Assembly (NCBI GenBank): GCA_025201765.1
Contig: MU623471.1
Location: forward strand, 35,867 to 99,866
Length of the DNA stretch: 64,000 bases
From: Daldinia sp. FL1419
Lineage: Eukaryota > Ascomycota > Sordariomycetes > Xylariales > Hypoxylaceae
Direction of reading: 5' to 3'
This document shows positions 11,546-24,368 of the stretch, one piece after another. Each line of letters starts with the position of its first letter. Position 1 is the stretch's first letter. The notes beneath the pieces are model-generated. The model was given only the letters and a program-made list of their open reading frames with translations, did no database searches and had not been told where the DNA came from. The translations under genes and the position numbers were made by a program.

Positions 11546-12372
11546 AAGTTAACGATGTTGCTTTAATAAATTAATTTTAATAAAATAAACCGGAAAATAT
11601 TTTAAAGAAATTGATTAAATTTCATATAAATTCAAAAGAAAAATCTTAGTTCCCTAAATCTTTTAATTAATATATATATAATCTCCCTATTTTTTAACCT
11701 TTAAATGTTTAGTAGCTTTATTTAATGTTCTCTAATTATATTCGTTTGCTTATTAAGTTAATTGGTTATGATCCAATTATATACAATCAAAAGTTTGTTT
11801 AAACTTTTCCTATCCTAACTACTAATGTTTCTTTAAGCCATGTATATAAATTAACTCTTTCTCTCTTAAAATAAGCAACACACTACAGTTTATACATTAT
11901 ACAATTATTTAATTGTAAATTTCCAAAAATATTACATAAAATTAACTCTAATATACACTTATTATTTTTCTTTATACTTTTTTTTTAATTAGGTTTTTCT
12001 TAAGTAAATAAATAATTTTGTTTACTTTAGGCATTTTCTCCTAAGGTACCTACCTTAACAATAAATCTTCATTCTTAATCATCTCAAAGGTCTTAATAAC
12101 TACTAATATTAATACTACTATTAATACAAAATCGTTGATCACTTGTATTGCTACTAGTTCGGCTAGTAACTTCATGTAATTATCAAACTTTTTATAATGG
12201 TTACCATTTTTAATTGTAAATAATAATTTTTATAACCTACACTTAATTATATATAATATATAAATATATTAAAATTTATAAATTTAATTATTTTTTTAAA
12301 TAATTTAAAATATTATATATAATGTTTCAAAAATTAATTTTCTTAATTTTTAAAATATTATAATTATTTATT

Positions 12373-12854
12373 TGAAAAGGGTGTTGAAAAGAGGGTTGTA
12401 AAAGTAAGAATAGGTGATGGCTTTTTACAAAGATGTGAAATCATTCACACATATTTATACCCTGTACAGACCACATACATCCCGGCCCTCCCCCGGAACA
12501 ACCTCTTTACAATACAATAACGCTTTTATTATCTATAAAAAAAACAATAAAACCATCTTGGACCTCATCGTTGCCCCATACCCGGGCTGTTGCCATACCA
12601 TTTCATGAAGCTTAGGCATTATAACACATAAATTATTTTTCCATATTAAAGTTTAATTATTTTTATTAAAAGGTGAGTTTCAATAGGAATATAGGGTGAA
12701 GCCAAAGTTATAGTAACGTAGCTTATTCAGATAAGCGGCGGGTAGGTTTTCTCCGGAACACGGTTCCTACCCGGAACAAATATCAAGAGATGGACCGGAT
12801 ACCTATAATATATTCTAGGTAAATCGGGGTAGTAATAAATAAATAAATAAATAA
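12373..12854 (+). mobile_element. 5'-truncated LINE copy with TAAA tail and 13-bp target duplication
   Basis: This insert splits a family A copy. The 13 bases ATAATTATTTATT occur directly before it (12360-12372) and after it (12855-12867), while the family A copy at 5959-9540 has the site once. The insert ends in GGGGTAG followed by repeated TAAA, as expected of a non-LTR element 3' end. It matches the 3' ends of the LINE copies at 20870-21360 and 36610-37083. It is the least mutated copy of this 3' region. The 64-codon open frame inside (12414-12608) is not conserved in the other copies. Confidence 0.82.
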
Positions 12855-15800
12855 ATAATTATTTATTCTTTAATATGATTAATTTATTAATTTAATTAAA
12901 TATAAATTAAATTAATTATTTATAAATAATATTTTTTAAATATATAAGTCATAAAAAAATAATTATAATTATATATTTTTATTAATTATATATATAATAA
13001 ATTAAATAAGTTTATATATATTAATAAAAATAAAATTTAAGTTTTTTATTATATAATCTTAATAATAATTAAATTAAAATCTTTTTTGAAATTGTAACTT
13101 AAAATTGAAGTTAAATTTTTTTATACAAGATTTTTTAATTAAATATATTATATATTGTAAATTCCTAAAGAATTATAATATAAAAATTATTTAATTATTA
13201 TTTTTTAATATATAATTATAAAGTTTATATTAATATTAATAATAAATTATTATATTAATAATTTATATTAATTTTTAATAATATTATTATATTTATAATT
13301 AATTAATTAAATTTAAATATAAGGTTTTTAATTCTTTTAGTTATTATATTTAATTAAAAAAAATAAATTTTTATACTTAGTTAATTCATTATATTTAATT
13401 AAATAAATAATTTTTATAAGGATTTATAATAATTTAATTATATTATTATAAATTTTTAAAATTAATAAATTTATTATATTATTAATTTAATAATTTAATA
13501 CTACGGGGTACTATTAAATTGTTGAGTAGTAACTAATAATAATATTGGTATTAAATGTATACAATATAAATAATGTTGATTTGATTAAGTGAAATATATG
13601 CTTTTTGAAAAAAACAATAATATAAAAAATAAAAAAAATATTAAAAGTAGAAGAGAGAATTTAACAATATTTTATGTTTTAATTCATAATTGTCGCCACT
13701 TAAATCGGTAAACGCTTATTGGTTATAATTGTGTGATATATATGTTTTGAACTTGTACGTAAACATTAAACAGTATTCAATGCCAATTTAATCATATTGA
13801 TTATATATAGCATCTCTCAATACCATGGTTTATACCATAGGCTTTTTCCTTCTTCTTTTTTTTTCCCTTTGGGGTTTATTCTTTAATTTTTTAATTTATT
13901 TATTTTAAAACTCTTCGTTACATTTAATTAATTATTAATTAATAAATTTAAAATATATTTTTTAAATTTAAGCTAATTAATATAAATTCTTTAAATAACA
14001 ATTTCTTATTAATATTATTATTGATAGTTAATATTTTGGATAGTAGTAATAGTAATAGCTCTAATTTAAATAGTTAATTTATTATTATTACTTTATTATT
14101 TAATTATATTTTTATAATATAATTCAATTAAATTAATAATATAAATAAATTAAAAAAATATTAGAAATTAATTACATATATTAATAATCCTTTTTTCAAT
14201 TTCCATCATTTTATAAATCTTTTTAAAACAATCTAATTAATTCCTTATTAATGAAAACATTTAAATATTTAATAAAATAGAATTTAAAATCCTTAACAAT
14301 ATTAGAACTAATTAATATATCTAAGAAAAAATTATTAATGCTAATTCTTCGGAGAATAATCTTTATTATTTTTATTATTATAATATTATTTTATTATAAT
14401 TATTTAAATAACCTATTATATATATTAATATTTATAAAAATAATCCTATTAATAAATATATAATTAAAATTTTAACCAATTTTTATTATATAAAACATTT
14501 AATAATATAAACATTTAATTTTTCAAATAAAATTCCTTATAAATTTTATAAAAAAAATTTTTAATTATTTAATTTTAAAATCTATATTAATATATAGTTA
14601 TTTTTTAAATGCTATACTTTTTTTAAAAAAAATAATTATAATAATTATTTTTATATTATAATTAAATATAAATTTTAAATTTTTAAATTTAAATTCTTTC
14701 GCATTTGAACTAATTATATACCTTTTATTTAAGAAGATATAATTGAAGAAAATTCTTTAATTATTAATAAATATAATAGTTAGAAATTGATAAGAAAAAT
14801 ACTTTTTTTTTAAGTATAAAAAAAGATAAAATTAAATATTGTTATGTAATGAATTAATTAATAGTTGATTTTTGTGTATGTAGAATCCAAAAATAAGATA
14901 GAAATAAAATAAAATAAAATAGAAACCCAAAATAACAAAAAAATCTTTTTTTTTTGTAACTATTGTAGTAAGTTTTGATAAATTTTCTTTTCGCTTAATC
15001 ATGTGGTTTATAATAATTCTTAATATATAATTCGTTTTTAGTCCATCTTTTAATAATCTTTTAAAATTGGATGAATAAATAGTTATTAATTATTTTAATT
15101 GGCACCTATTTTTTGAATAATATTTCTTTTTATAATTTTTGGGTTGATTGTTTTAGAAATATTATATATATAGTTATTAAAATAAACGTTTGTAATATCT
15201 ACCTCCTTGGCTTCTTTAAAAACTCTAATATAATCTCTAATCAAATCAATAACATCAACAATATCAAACAAAATAAATCCTTTATTAAAATTTTTAAATC
15301 TCTCTTGAATAGATGTGAATTTCTTGAAATTATAGTTCTATAAATAGTAATTTTGATTTATTTTTTGACATTCCTATTAACTATCCAATATAGTACCCAA
15401 TCAAAAACATTTATCCCTACAGTATGGGTAAAGATTACTGCTACTAAATCTTAAACAATTGGTGTAAGTACTTTTGACATACATCTTATAATAATTAACA
15501 ATATTATAATTAATTATTTTTATTATATAATAATAAATATAGTGTTAATTAGTTGGGTATATGGTACTTTTTAATTTATATTAAATGACTTAATAATAAA
15601 AGGGTTTTGCTGTATAGTATCTATAAAAGGTATGGATAGAAATATTTCATAAGGCAATAATATGCTGATTAGATAAGAAATAATTTTTAAAAACCTATTT
15701 ATATTTAGAAAAAGTTTGTAAAGATTTTAAAAAAGGTTATTTCATAAAAGCTAAAAATAACTTCAATTATATAATTATGTTATGTAATTTAATATATAAC

Positions 15801-16130
15801 TAAACATAAAACTAATCAACTAAGACATAACTAAATACAATATAAGGTTAGCCAATTAGAAAAGGCTGGTATAGCTGATCAATTAAAAAAGAATTTATAT
15901 ATTTAACTAATAAAATGTGAATAATTTATAAAACCTTTAAAATCTAAGTTTCTTTAATTTAAAAAAATATTTTAATATTTTAATTAAATAAGGAAAAACA
16001 ATCAAAATTAAAAAATTTAAATATATAAGATTCTTTAAAATTTAAAAATTATAAAATTAATATATAAAATTGTTATATTAAATAAAATGTTGATTTTTTA
16101 TTACCTAGATAATTTTATTATGATAAAAAA

Positions 16131-16148
16131 CCTTAAGAAAACTTAAGG
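16131..16148. repeat. Hairpin junction motif, end of longest family A copy
   Basis: Exact CCTTAAGAAAACTTAAGG followed by CA. Here it borders B-type repeat sequence, not a gene island, which shows that the hairpin belongs to the family A end. Confidence 0.9.
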
Positions 16149-16150
16149 CA

Positions 16151-16803
16151 TAAGAAAATAACTTCTAAAGAACTTTAATAACTTTTGCAAAATATGCCCT
16201 ATACTTTATTGTACAAATTTTTATGGAAAAACTAATGATTAGGGGCATCTTAATTTAAATTGATCAAATAAAAAAACAACTTCTAAAAGCCTCTAATAGC
16301 TCCTGCAAGATATGCCCTAACCCTACACTTTTATCGTACGAATCTTTATGGAAAAACTAATAATTCTATGCTTGAGAACTTGAACTGATCAGACAGGAAA
16401 ACAACTTCTAGAGGTTTATTTATATTAACTAAGAACTCTAATTAAATCAGAGCTCTAATAGTTCTTATAAAATATATCCTGAACTTCATCATACAAATCT
16501 CTATGGAAAAATTAATGATCAGGTACATCTTAACTTAAGCTAATCAAATAAGAAAATAACTTTTAAAAATTCATTTACATATTAAAAAGCATTAGATTAG
16601 TGGATTTCGTCCTGGCCCTATCACCTTAATTCATTGTTATAAAAAATTAACAATTTTATATTTGAGAATTTAAGTTAATCAGATAAGAAAACAATTTCTA
16701 AAAACTTATTTATATTTTAAAAAGCCTATAGAAACCTTTTAAGGGTTAGTTCCATCAAGGCTAATAAGGTCTTACAACTTCAATTACGTAATTACAATAT
16801 AAC
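16151..16803 (-). repeat. Cluster of B-type units
   Basis: Several partial units carrying the segments ATATGCCCTAACCCTACACT, TTTATGGAAAAACTAAT and GATCAGACAGGAAAACAACT in the same order. They are a reversed counterpart of the cluster at 31080-32150. No gene is seen. Confidence 0.65.
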
Positions 16804-17007
16804 TGGTGGTTGAATGACTTATATCCTCAGTCTGGCATACGACCCCTAAGAAGTACTCGTGTATCTATTGTTATATAAGGATAGGTTTCCCACCTATCTC
16901 TCCTAGATAGCTTTCTTCTTTAGACAACTACAATACACCAGTCTCACCCCTATTGTTATTTGCTTTATTGTTATCTTGCTTTTATCTTACGTACGTACCT
17001 ACCAACA
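16804..17007. mobile_element. Solo LTR of 204 bp with ATAAC target duplication
   Basis: The element begins TGGTGGTTGAATG and ends CTACCAACA, so it has TG...CA ends. ATAAC occurs directly before (16799-16803) and after (17008-17012). It contains a TATATAAGG-type TATA segment near 16873. Its composition is balanced with few RIP changes. A 119-bp insert at 40206-40324 shares the stretch around CCTAGATAGC and is probably a shorter relative. Confidence 0.8.
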
Positions 17008-17809
17008 ATAACCCTTTGTAACCCCTCCCCCCAAAAAAAAAACAAACAAAACCTTATGTAATTGGGGTGACTCAATTATGAAAATAATTGAACAGGGAAT
17101 TTAATTAAAAACATAAAAATAATTTTAATAATTACAATAAGTTTTTAAAACCAAATTACATTCCAATTATTAATGATTCTATCCAAAATATTTAATATAT
17201 ATATTACTACAACTATTATACTGTCTTTTAAATATCTTACCTATATAATGCATACCTAAAACATCTTAAATATAAGGTAAGTACAAACTTTTGGCTTCAG
17301 AAATTAATAAGACATTTGAATATTTACCTAAAACAAAAAATTGGAAGGTTAAAATAATATTAAATATAATGGAATTAAAAGATTTAAATAAGGAAATTTT
17401 CATTTGAAAATATATTATAAATAACCCAAATAAATTTAGAACATATATATATTATAAAAGAATATAGAATAAATATACAGAAAAATAATATAAGGTATAT
17501 ATAATATATAAATTAATTATGTTAAAAGAATTTTAAGAAATATATGAAAAATAGAAAAAGGAAATTATATACTTAAATTTATTATAAAAGATATAATGGA
17601 ATAAAATAAAGATTTAAAGAAATAAATAAGGGATTTTAAAAAGGAAGTTAATAACTTACATAAAGATAGAAGATAAAGAGTATAAAAATTAAATAATATT
17701 TTAATAAAAATAATTTTAAATGTAATATTTAAAAATAAAAAATAATTGTATATTAATATAAAATGGGAAGGATATTATTTTGAGGTATTGGTTAATTTAG
17801 GATATATAG
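17008..17809. repeat. K-type repeat end and featureless AT-rich sequence
   Basis: The start holds a C/A homopolymer junction and the block TTATGTAATTGGGGTGACTC, which recurs at 55112 and inverted near 30965. From about 17160 on I see no repeat I can name and no gene. Positions 17340-17790 are very poor in C on the + strand. Confidence 0.5.
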
Positions 17810-18217
17810 TGAACCGGGGTAGTGTGATTATATAATAAGTCCTACCCTGCAAAGACCCTATTAGCCTCCATGGAGCCTACCCTTCTCAGGTTCCTACAGG
17901 CTCATATGGACATAAATAGGCCTCCAGGAGTTGTTTTCTTATCTGATCAAATCAAGCTCATAAAGATCATCACATTTTCTTTATAGGTTTTATAATAATT
18001 TATAAATTTGCTTTTTTGCTGAATATACTGTCTATCCAACCTTGTACATACTACCATTGACAAGCAGTCACCTCTATTAGATCTCCTACCTAATCACTTT
18101 AATACCTTTTTCAGGATATAATTACCTTATATCCTCTAGCTTATACAGCCTTTGGCTTATTATGGGTTAATTGGAGTATAGGGTATATCCTGCAGGAGCT
18201 ATTAGAGCTCCTGTTCA
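17810..18217 (+). mobile_element. Solo LTR, family B
   Basis: It starts TGAACCGGGGTAGTG and ends GAGCTCCTGTTCA, like the copy at 35341-35738. The 4 bases beside it are ATAG and ATAT, so the target duplication is imperfect or absent here. It lies just upstream of recognisable LINE coding sequence and may have split that element. Confidence 0.75.
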
Positions 18218-18496
18218 ATATATATTTAAAATATAAGGGATTTTTTAATTCAGAAATTATATTTATTATTAAATAATTAATTAATAATTAAAACACAAGA
18301 TCGATCGGTTCTGAAAAGCTAATTGGTTGCTTTGCAACCAGTCCAAAAAAAACTAATATAAATAAATTAAACTTTTAAAATAAAATATAATTTAAAAAAT
18401 ATTTATAAATTAATATAAAATTCTAAATTATTTACAATAAAATTAAAAAATTTATAGGAATAAAATAAAATATTTTAAATTTTATAATATAAAATT

Positions 18497-18592
18497 ATGG
18501 ACGATATGAATATGCTGATAATAGGATATTCTGTGGCCGAAAATTGTATTAGGTTGGAACGAGCGTATGGAATGTGCCTGGATTGGGTATAA
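18497..18592 (+). pseudogene. LINE reverse transcriptase active-site fragment
   Basis: A 31-codon open block, MDDMNMLIIGYS onwards, fits the [FY]xDD catalytic motif and the segment after it in Tad1-type reverse transcriptases. The block is strikingly less AT-rich than both flanks. It is not a gene on its own. Confidence 0.75.
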
Positions 18593-18829
18593 AAATATAA
18601 TATAATATTTATAATATAAAAGAATAAATTTATATATTTTATAAAGATTTATTAAATATTAATTATAAAAATTAAATTAAATAATATAATTATTAAGTTT
18701 AAGGAAAGTATTAGGTATTTTAGAATATAGTTAAATAAGAAATTTAAATAAAATAGATATTTAAGAGTAATTAAAATAAAAATAGAAAAGTAATAGTATA
18801 CTTTTTTTAAATTAATAATATTAATATAG

Positions 18830-19330
18830 GGTTATAATGTGGCCCAAGTAAAAGAGATTTATATAAAAGTAATACAGAATGTAATAACATATAGAATAGT
18901 AGTGTGGTACATTTTAAATTAAAATTATAAAATAAAAGGTATTATTAAAAAATTAGGTATTATTTAATTGGTTTATTTATAGGAAGTTAATAATGTGTAT
19001 AAAGTAATGGAAATATTATAATTAAAGATAAAATTAAATTGCCCTTTAATATATCTTTATTTAGAAATAATAATAGTAATGATTGAGTTTTGTATAAATA
19101 ACGGAAGCTTTAATTTTAAGATTTAGGAAATAAGGTAGAAAATTTAAAAATAGATGGAATTTTAGAGGCTTAGGAGATGGCGGGATCTTCCTATTATTGC
19201 TTAAGTACCAGATATATATATTATAGAAGTTAAGGTTAATTAAAATGTTGAATAAAAAGGATATTAATATTTTAAAAAAAATTTCTTAAATTATTAAATA
19301 AAAAATAGGAATGATATAGGAAGGATATTA
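18830..19330 (+). pseudogene. LINE reverse transcriptase C-terminal fragment
   Basis: In one frame with a few stops, the sequence reads GYNVAQVKEIYIKVIQNVIT, then a VWYILN stretch, then LVYLQEVNNVYKVMEILQLK and a LNCPLIYLYLE stretch. These correspond to the conserved region after the palm domain in fungal Tad1-like LINEs. The same protein stretch is better preserved at 63515-63686. Confidence 0.75.
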
Positions 19331-21394
19331 TTACATTAACAGTTTGGTTATTACCTTTTAGTATAAAAATCAATAATTAATATTTTAATTTGCAAAAATA
19401 TAAAATATTAATGTTATTATAAATATATATTAAGAAAATAAAATTAAAAATCTTTTTATTTAATAAAAGGATTTTTGGAATAAATATTTTTAAATATAAA
19501 TATAATAAAAGAAAAATAGTATAACATATAATTTTTAAGTATTTTAAATATATTTTAATATAAGCCTATTTTAGATAAAATTTAGTTTTAAAAGTTTTTT
19601 TAATTAATATAAATTATGAAAGAGCATTGTCCAACTTTGATAAAGCTTTATTGGTAATTTGTTAGTTCCTTAAATAAATTTAATTATTTATATATAAAAT
19701 AGTATTATAATTTATTTAATATGAATATTTTTAAAAATTTTATATTAAACAAGAAAAACCTATAATTAAATAAAAGGATATAAATAATAATATATTAATA
19801 AGATCTTTTAAAAAGATTGTATTTATTTGGAATTATTTTATATTTATTCTGAATTATATTTATTAGAATTGTTTTCCTTTATATCTACTTCTTTGTCCTC
19901 CTCTTCACTTTCCTCAGTTATATATATTAGGAAATTTTAAACAAAGATAAGTGCATTTTTGAACAAAAGGTTGTATTTATTAGGATTTAAGCTTAGGTAT
20001 ACTGGAAAATTGTTGAAGATTTACAGTAAATTGTTATTAGAGAATGGTAAAACATTTAATATTAATTGAACTTTTTAAATAAAAGATTGTTATAATAATA
20101 ATATATGGAGATAATATAGATTATTAAGGATAAGGTAATATATATGTATTTCCTTTTAAAATTAATTCTTTTATAAATCTTATATTATAATTAATAATTA
20201 TTAATGGAATAGATATAGAAAGGAATTATATTACAAAATAATTATAATATTAGTAATATTAAAATAAATAATTTTTTTGGAATTGTTAGAATATATAAAA
20301 GTTATGGATTTAGTAAATAAGGGATTAAATATAATAAAAATAATTATTTAATATTATTAATAATCCCTTAATAAGTTTTTTAAAGATTTAAAAATTTTGG
20401 AAAAGTTATAATAAAGCCTTAATAATTAATTTTTAGAACTACGCTAGAAAAGTATAATTTTACTTTTTATATAATTCTTCATTTTTAATAAATAAATTGT
20501 TTTCATAATATATAACTATATTAAGATTATAATTCCAGCATAATATAATATTAAAATATTATATTAGATTTAAAATATTATAATAATTTTTAATAAAAGG
20601 ATTAAAATATTTAAAGAAGGTTAATAATAAAACAAAATTAAAAAGATAATAAAATATCTATAAATATATAAATTTTTTTTTATTTAATATAATATATATA
20701 TAAAAATAAAATAGGTTTTTTAAAGTAATATTAAATTGTAAATATAATGGGTATAATAATATCATATTATAGTATTGCAAAGCACAAATAAGGCATATAA
20801 AAAAAACTAAGGTTAATTAAGAAAGGCTACAGGTTAGCAGTACCGTTTTAAGCTATTTTAGAAAATAAATATAATATTGTAATATTAAAAAGAAAATTGT
20901 AAAAATAAAAATATATAATAATTTTTTATAAAAATGTGAAATTATTTATATATATTTATATTTTATATAGATTATATATATTTTGGCTTTTTTTTAGAAT
21001 AATTTTTTTATGATGTAATAACGTTTTTATTGATTATTAAAAAAAATAATAAAGTTATTTTGGATTTTGTTGTTGCCTTATACTTGGGCTGCCGTTATTC
21101 CATTTTACGTAATTTAGGCATTGTAATATATAAAATATTTTTCTATATTAAAATTTAATTATTTTTATTAAAAGGTAAGTTTTAATAAAAATATAAAGTA
21201 AAATTAAAATTATAATAACGTAGTTTATTCGGATAGGTGGCAGGTGGGTTTTCTCCAGAATACGGTTCCTACCTGGAACAAATACCAAAAGATGGATTGG
21301 ATACCTGTAATATATTCTAGGTAAATCGGGGTAGTAATAAATAAATAAATAAATAAATAATATAAAATTAAATAAATTATAAATTTTTAAAATA

Positions 21395-22480
21395 TTTATT
21401 TATTTATTTATTTATTACTACCCCGATTTACCTAAAATATATTATAGGTATCCAGTCCATTTTTTGGTATTTATTCCGGGTAGGAACTGTGTTCTGGAGA
21501 AAACCTACCTACTGCCTATCTAAACCAATTATATTATTATAATTTTGATTTTATTTTATATTTTTATTAAAATTTATTTTTTAATAAAAATAATTAAACT
21601 TTAATATAGAAAAATATTTTATATATTATAATGTTTAAACTTTGTGAAGTAGTGTAGTGGCGGTTTGGATGTGGGGTAATAATGAGGTTTAAAATGGCTT
21701 TATTATTTTTTTTTATAAATAATAAAAGTATTATTATATTGTAAAGAGGTTGTTCTGGGGGAAGGCTAAGGTATATACAATCTATATAAGGTATAAATAT
21801 ATATGAATGATTTTATATTTTTATAAAAAGCCATTATTTATTTTTACTTTTATAATTTCTTTTTTAATATTATAATATTATATTTGTTCTTTAAAATGGC
21901 TTAAAATAATGTTATTAATTTATGGCCTTTTTTGGCTAATTTTAGTCTTTTTTATATGCCTTATTTGCATTTTGCAATATTACAATATGATATTATCATA
22001 TTTATTATATTTATAATCCGATACTGCCTTGAAAAACCTCTTTCGTTTTTATATATATATTATATTAAAAAAAAAATTTATATATTTATAGGTGTTCTAT
22101 TATTTTTCTAATTTTATCCTATTATTAACCTTCTTTAAATATTTTAATCCTTTTATTAAAAATTATTATAATATTTTAGATTTAATATAATATTTTAATA
22201 TTATATTATGCCAAAATTATAATCCCAATATAATTATATATTATAAAAATAATTTGCTCATTAAAGACAAAGAATTGTATAAAAAGTGTAACTATGCCTT
22301 TCTAATACAATTCTGGGAATTAATTATTGAGGCTTTGTTGCAACTTTTCCAGGATTTTTAGGTCCTTAAGAAATTTATTAGGGGATTGTTAATAATGTTT
22401 AATAACTGTTCTTGTCATGCACGGTCCCTTGCTCGCCAGGTCCACGACTCTCGTACGTTCCAGCAGTCTCGGGAGGTTTT
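21395..22480 (-). mobile_element. LINE 3' part, inverted tail-to-tail copy
   Basis: This copy is the inverse of 20270-21358; the two 3' tails face each other across about 36 bp. It runs to a GC-rich RIP-spared block near 22408-22480, which pairs with the block at 36005-36060. No open frame is left. Confidence 0.78.
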
Positions 22481-22707
22481 AAAATATATATATTTCAAAA
22501 ACTTTAATATAAAAATTAATACTAATATAATTTAATTATTTATATAACATTTTATAATGTTTAATTTAATATTTATAAAATAATTATTATTATAATTATA
22601 TATTTTAAAAAAAACTTTCCAAAAAAAGCACAGTACATTCTATTTTATTCATACTGTTACAAAAGTTGGATATAGGCAAGACTTTTGGCCTGGACCTTCG
22701 TAGTAAA
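22481..22707. repeat. AT-rich spacer and left part of a copia-2-type LTR remnant
   Basis: The first 140 bp hold nothing I recognise. The last part (about 22640-22707) with the sequence 28955-28998 reconstructs a diverged LTR of the copia-2 family, which was split by the copia-1 insertion. The evidence is the shared end GAGGCTTACTAATCCAACA on the far side. Confidence 0.5.
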
Positions 22708-22850
22708 TGTTGAAATAGAACGCATGTATAAGGTAAGTTACTTGTATTGTCAAATCTATCTTAAAGAATAAATAGGTATATCTATAATATATAAAATCAT
22801 AGATATAGGGTATATTATATCCCTATATATCAGCCACACACATTCCAACA
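22708..22850 (-). repeat. Copia-1 3' LTR
   Basis: 143 bp, starting TGTTGAAATAG and ending ACATTCCAACA on the + strand. It matches the other LTR with mostly C/T and G/A differences. Confidence 0.9.
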
Positions 22851-24113
22851 CTCCCACTCAAACCATATCCGTAACTAGCCCTAAATATCCTCCTAATTTG
22901 ATTTTATTTGTATCCTCATATTTCCTAAAGTTTAAAATGTATTGCTGATAAGAATAGGTCCTTATTGGAGCCTTTATAAAATAAGTTTTTTAACCTTTCC
23001 TTTCCTAATTATTTAGGTTAGGTATTTCCCACTACATAATATATTCATATTATATTATATTTTAACCTTTATTAATTAATATATATATATATATATATGT
23101 ATATGTAAGGAGTTCTTCCCTCCTTTTTTTTTATATAATATAAAAAATATGTTACCTTTTAAGGTTCTTAATAATATATGTAAAGGTGTTTTCAGCTGCA
23201 TTTAAAGGTTAAATTTAATTTAGGTCTAAAACTCTTGATCTATATTCATTAGAAATTATCCTATATTAAAATCTTCATTAATTATGGAATGCCTTTTTTT
23301 TGAAATCTTCCATTTATTTCACGGTTAAAATCTTAAGGTATTTCTAAACCTAACAAATGTATCTTTAAGTAATAATTTAATAAGGCTATTAGTTATTTAT
23401 TATTGAGTAGGGGTATATATAAAATCAACTTCTTTAAATTGTTGTTTCTTTTGAAAAAAATATATATCCATTTTAATATATTTAATGTGTATATAGAATT
23501 AAGGATTTTTAACTAATATTAATATTCTTTAATTATCCTTAAAAATAATTGTAGCAGTAATCTGATCCTGTACTGCCACCAACTCCATTAATAGATAACA
23601 CAACCATATAGCTTTTTTTATAGCATTTATTATACCTTTAAATTTAGATTTGCATATTAACATAACTATAGTAGGTTATTTTTTTAATAATTAATTAATA
23701 ATCTTACTACTAATATTAAAAATATACCTTAAAATTAATTGTTTAAATTATGTGTATCTTGTGAAGTTAGTATCTGTCCACCTTATAAAATTATTTAAGT
23801 TTTTTTAATATATAAATTTATAAATTAAGGTGCCTTTAAGGTATTTAAAGATCTTCCTTATTGTTGTTAAATATACTATAATAAGGTTTTTTATATAATG
23901 GTTTAAGTATAAGATAGTATATGTTATATCTAATCTAATACCCATTATAATATATATTAAATATTTTATAATTTATATATATCATTTAATATCCTTAACT
24001 AATATAATATAATTATCTAAAGGTTCTACAATTTTTAATATATTAATTGGGGTAGTTACAGGGTTAGATTCCCATTGGCCAAAATCTTTTATAATCTTTT
24101 TTAAATATATTTT

Positions 24114-24368
24114 CTAATTAAACCTTATAATTTTATTAAGGTAATCCCTTTCAATAACCATTCCCAAATAATATAAGTAAGGATTTAAATCAATTATCTT
24201 AAATTTTTCAGTAAATTTAACCTTAATTCCGTTAATTTCAATTTTGGAGGGCCTTGTGATTAATAGATTATCAACATAAACTACTATATAGTTATAACCT
24301 TTTACAAATATACCTACATTTAAATCTAATATTTTAAAGCCTAAAATAAGTAGGTATACTAATAACAT
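24114..24368 (-). pseudogene. Copia-1 reverse transcriptase fragment
   Basis: The translated block contains YIVVYVDNLLIT, the YVDD catalytic box with the second Asp changed to Asn, followed by an IK..F..KFKIIDLN stretch and YYLGMVIERD. This order is typical of Ty1/copia reverse transcriptase. The Asp-to-Asn change is a G-to-A transition, as RIP produces, and would abolish activity. Confidence 0.85.

Larger units (their letters stand above)
11546..16150 (-). repeat. Family A repeat, longest copy (with nested LINE fragment)
   Basis: This copy aligns with the right arm of island 1 from about 11700 to 13580 and 13580 to 16150, once a LINE insertion at 12373-12854 is removed. An additional 300 bp near 15350-15650 is absent from the two island-1 arms. 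It ends at 16150 in the same hairpin plus CA as the other copies. No complete reading frame survives. I found no second terminal repeat, so the class of the element is undecided; the TG start and the TATA-bearing module near one end fit an LTR element. Confidence 0.72.
18218..21358 (+). mobile_element. Degraded Tad1-type LINE, 3' part
   Basis: Translation of the + strand shows remnants of a fungal non-LTR reverse transcriptase. A RIP-spared block at 18497-18592 reads as the MDD active-site region followed by an ENC..LERAYG stretch. The later block 18830-19330 reads as the segment running from the VAQVKEIYIKVI region to the CP..YLYLE region typical of Tad1-like elements. The 3' end has GGTAAATCGGGGTAG and a TAAA-rich tail (about 21334-21362). 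Many in-frame stops occur, so it is inactive. Matching sequence lies at 36005-37083, inverted at 21395-22480, and at 63515-63909. Confidence 0.8.

Noticed and set aside
12414..12608. 64-codon open frame
   Set aside because: It lies in the 3' untranslated part of a LINE copy and is absent in the other copies.
12720..12780. Possible tRNA-type B box in the LINE 3' region (ACGGTTCCTACCCGG)
   Set aside because: There is no matching A box at the right distance and the reverse transcriptase copies show that this is a LINE, not a tRNA-derived SINE.
17810..18221. Target duplication for the solo LTR at 17810
   Set aside because: The flanks are ATAG and ATAT; the difference is not a RIP-type change, so I do not claim a duplication.
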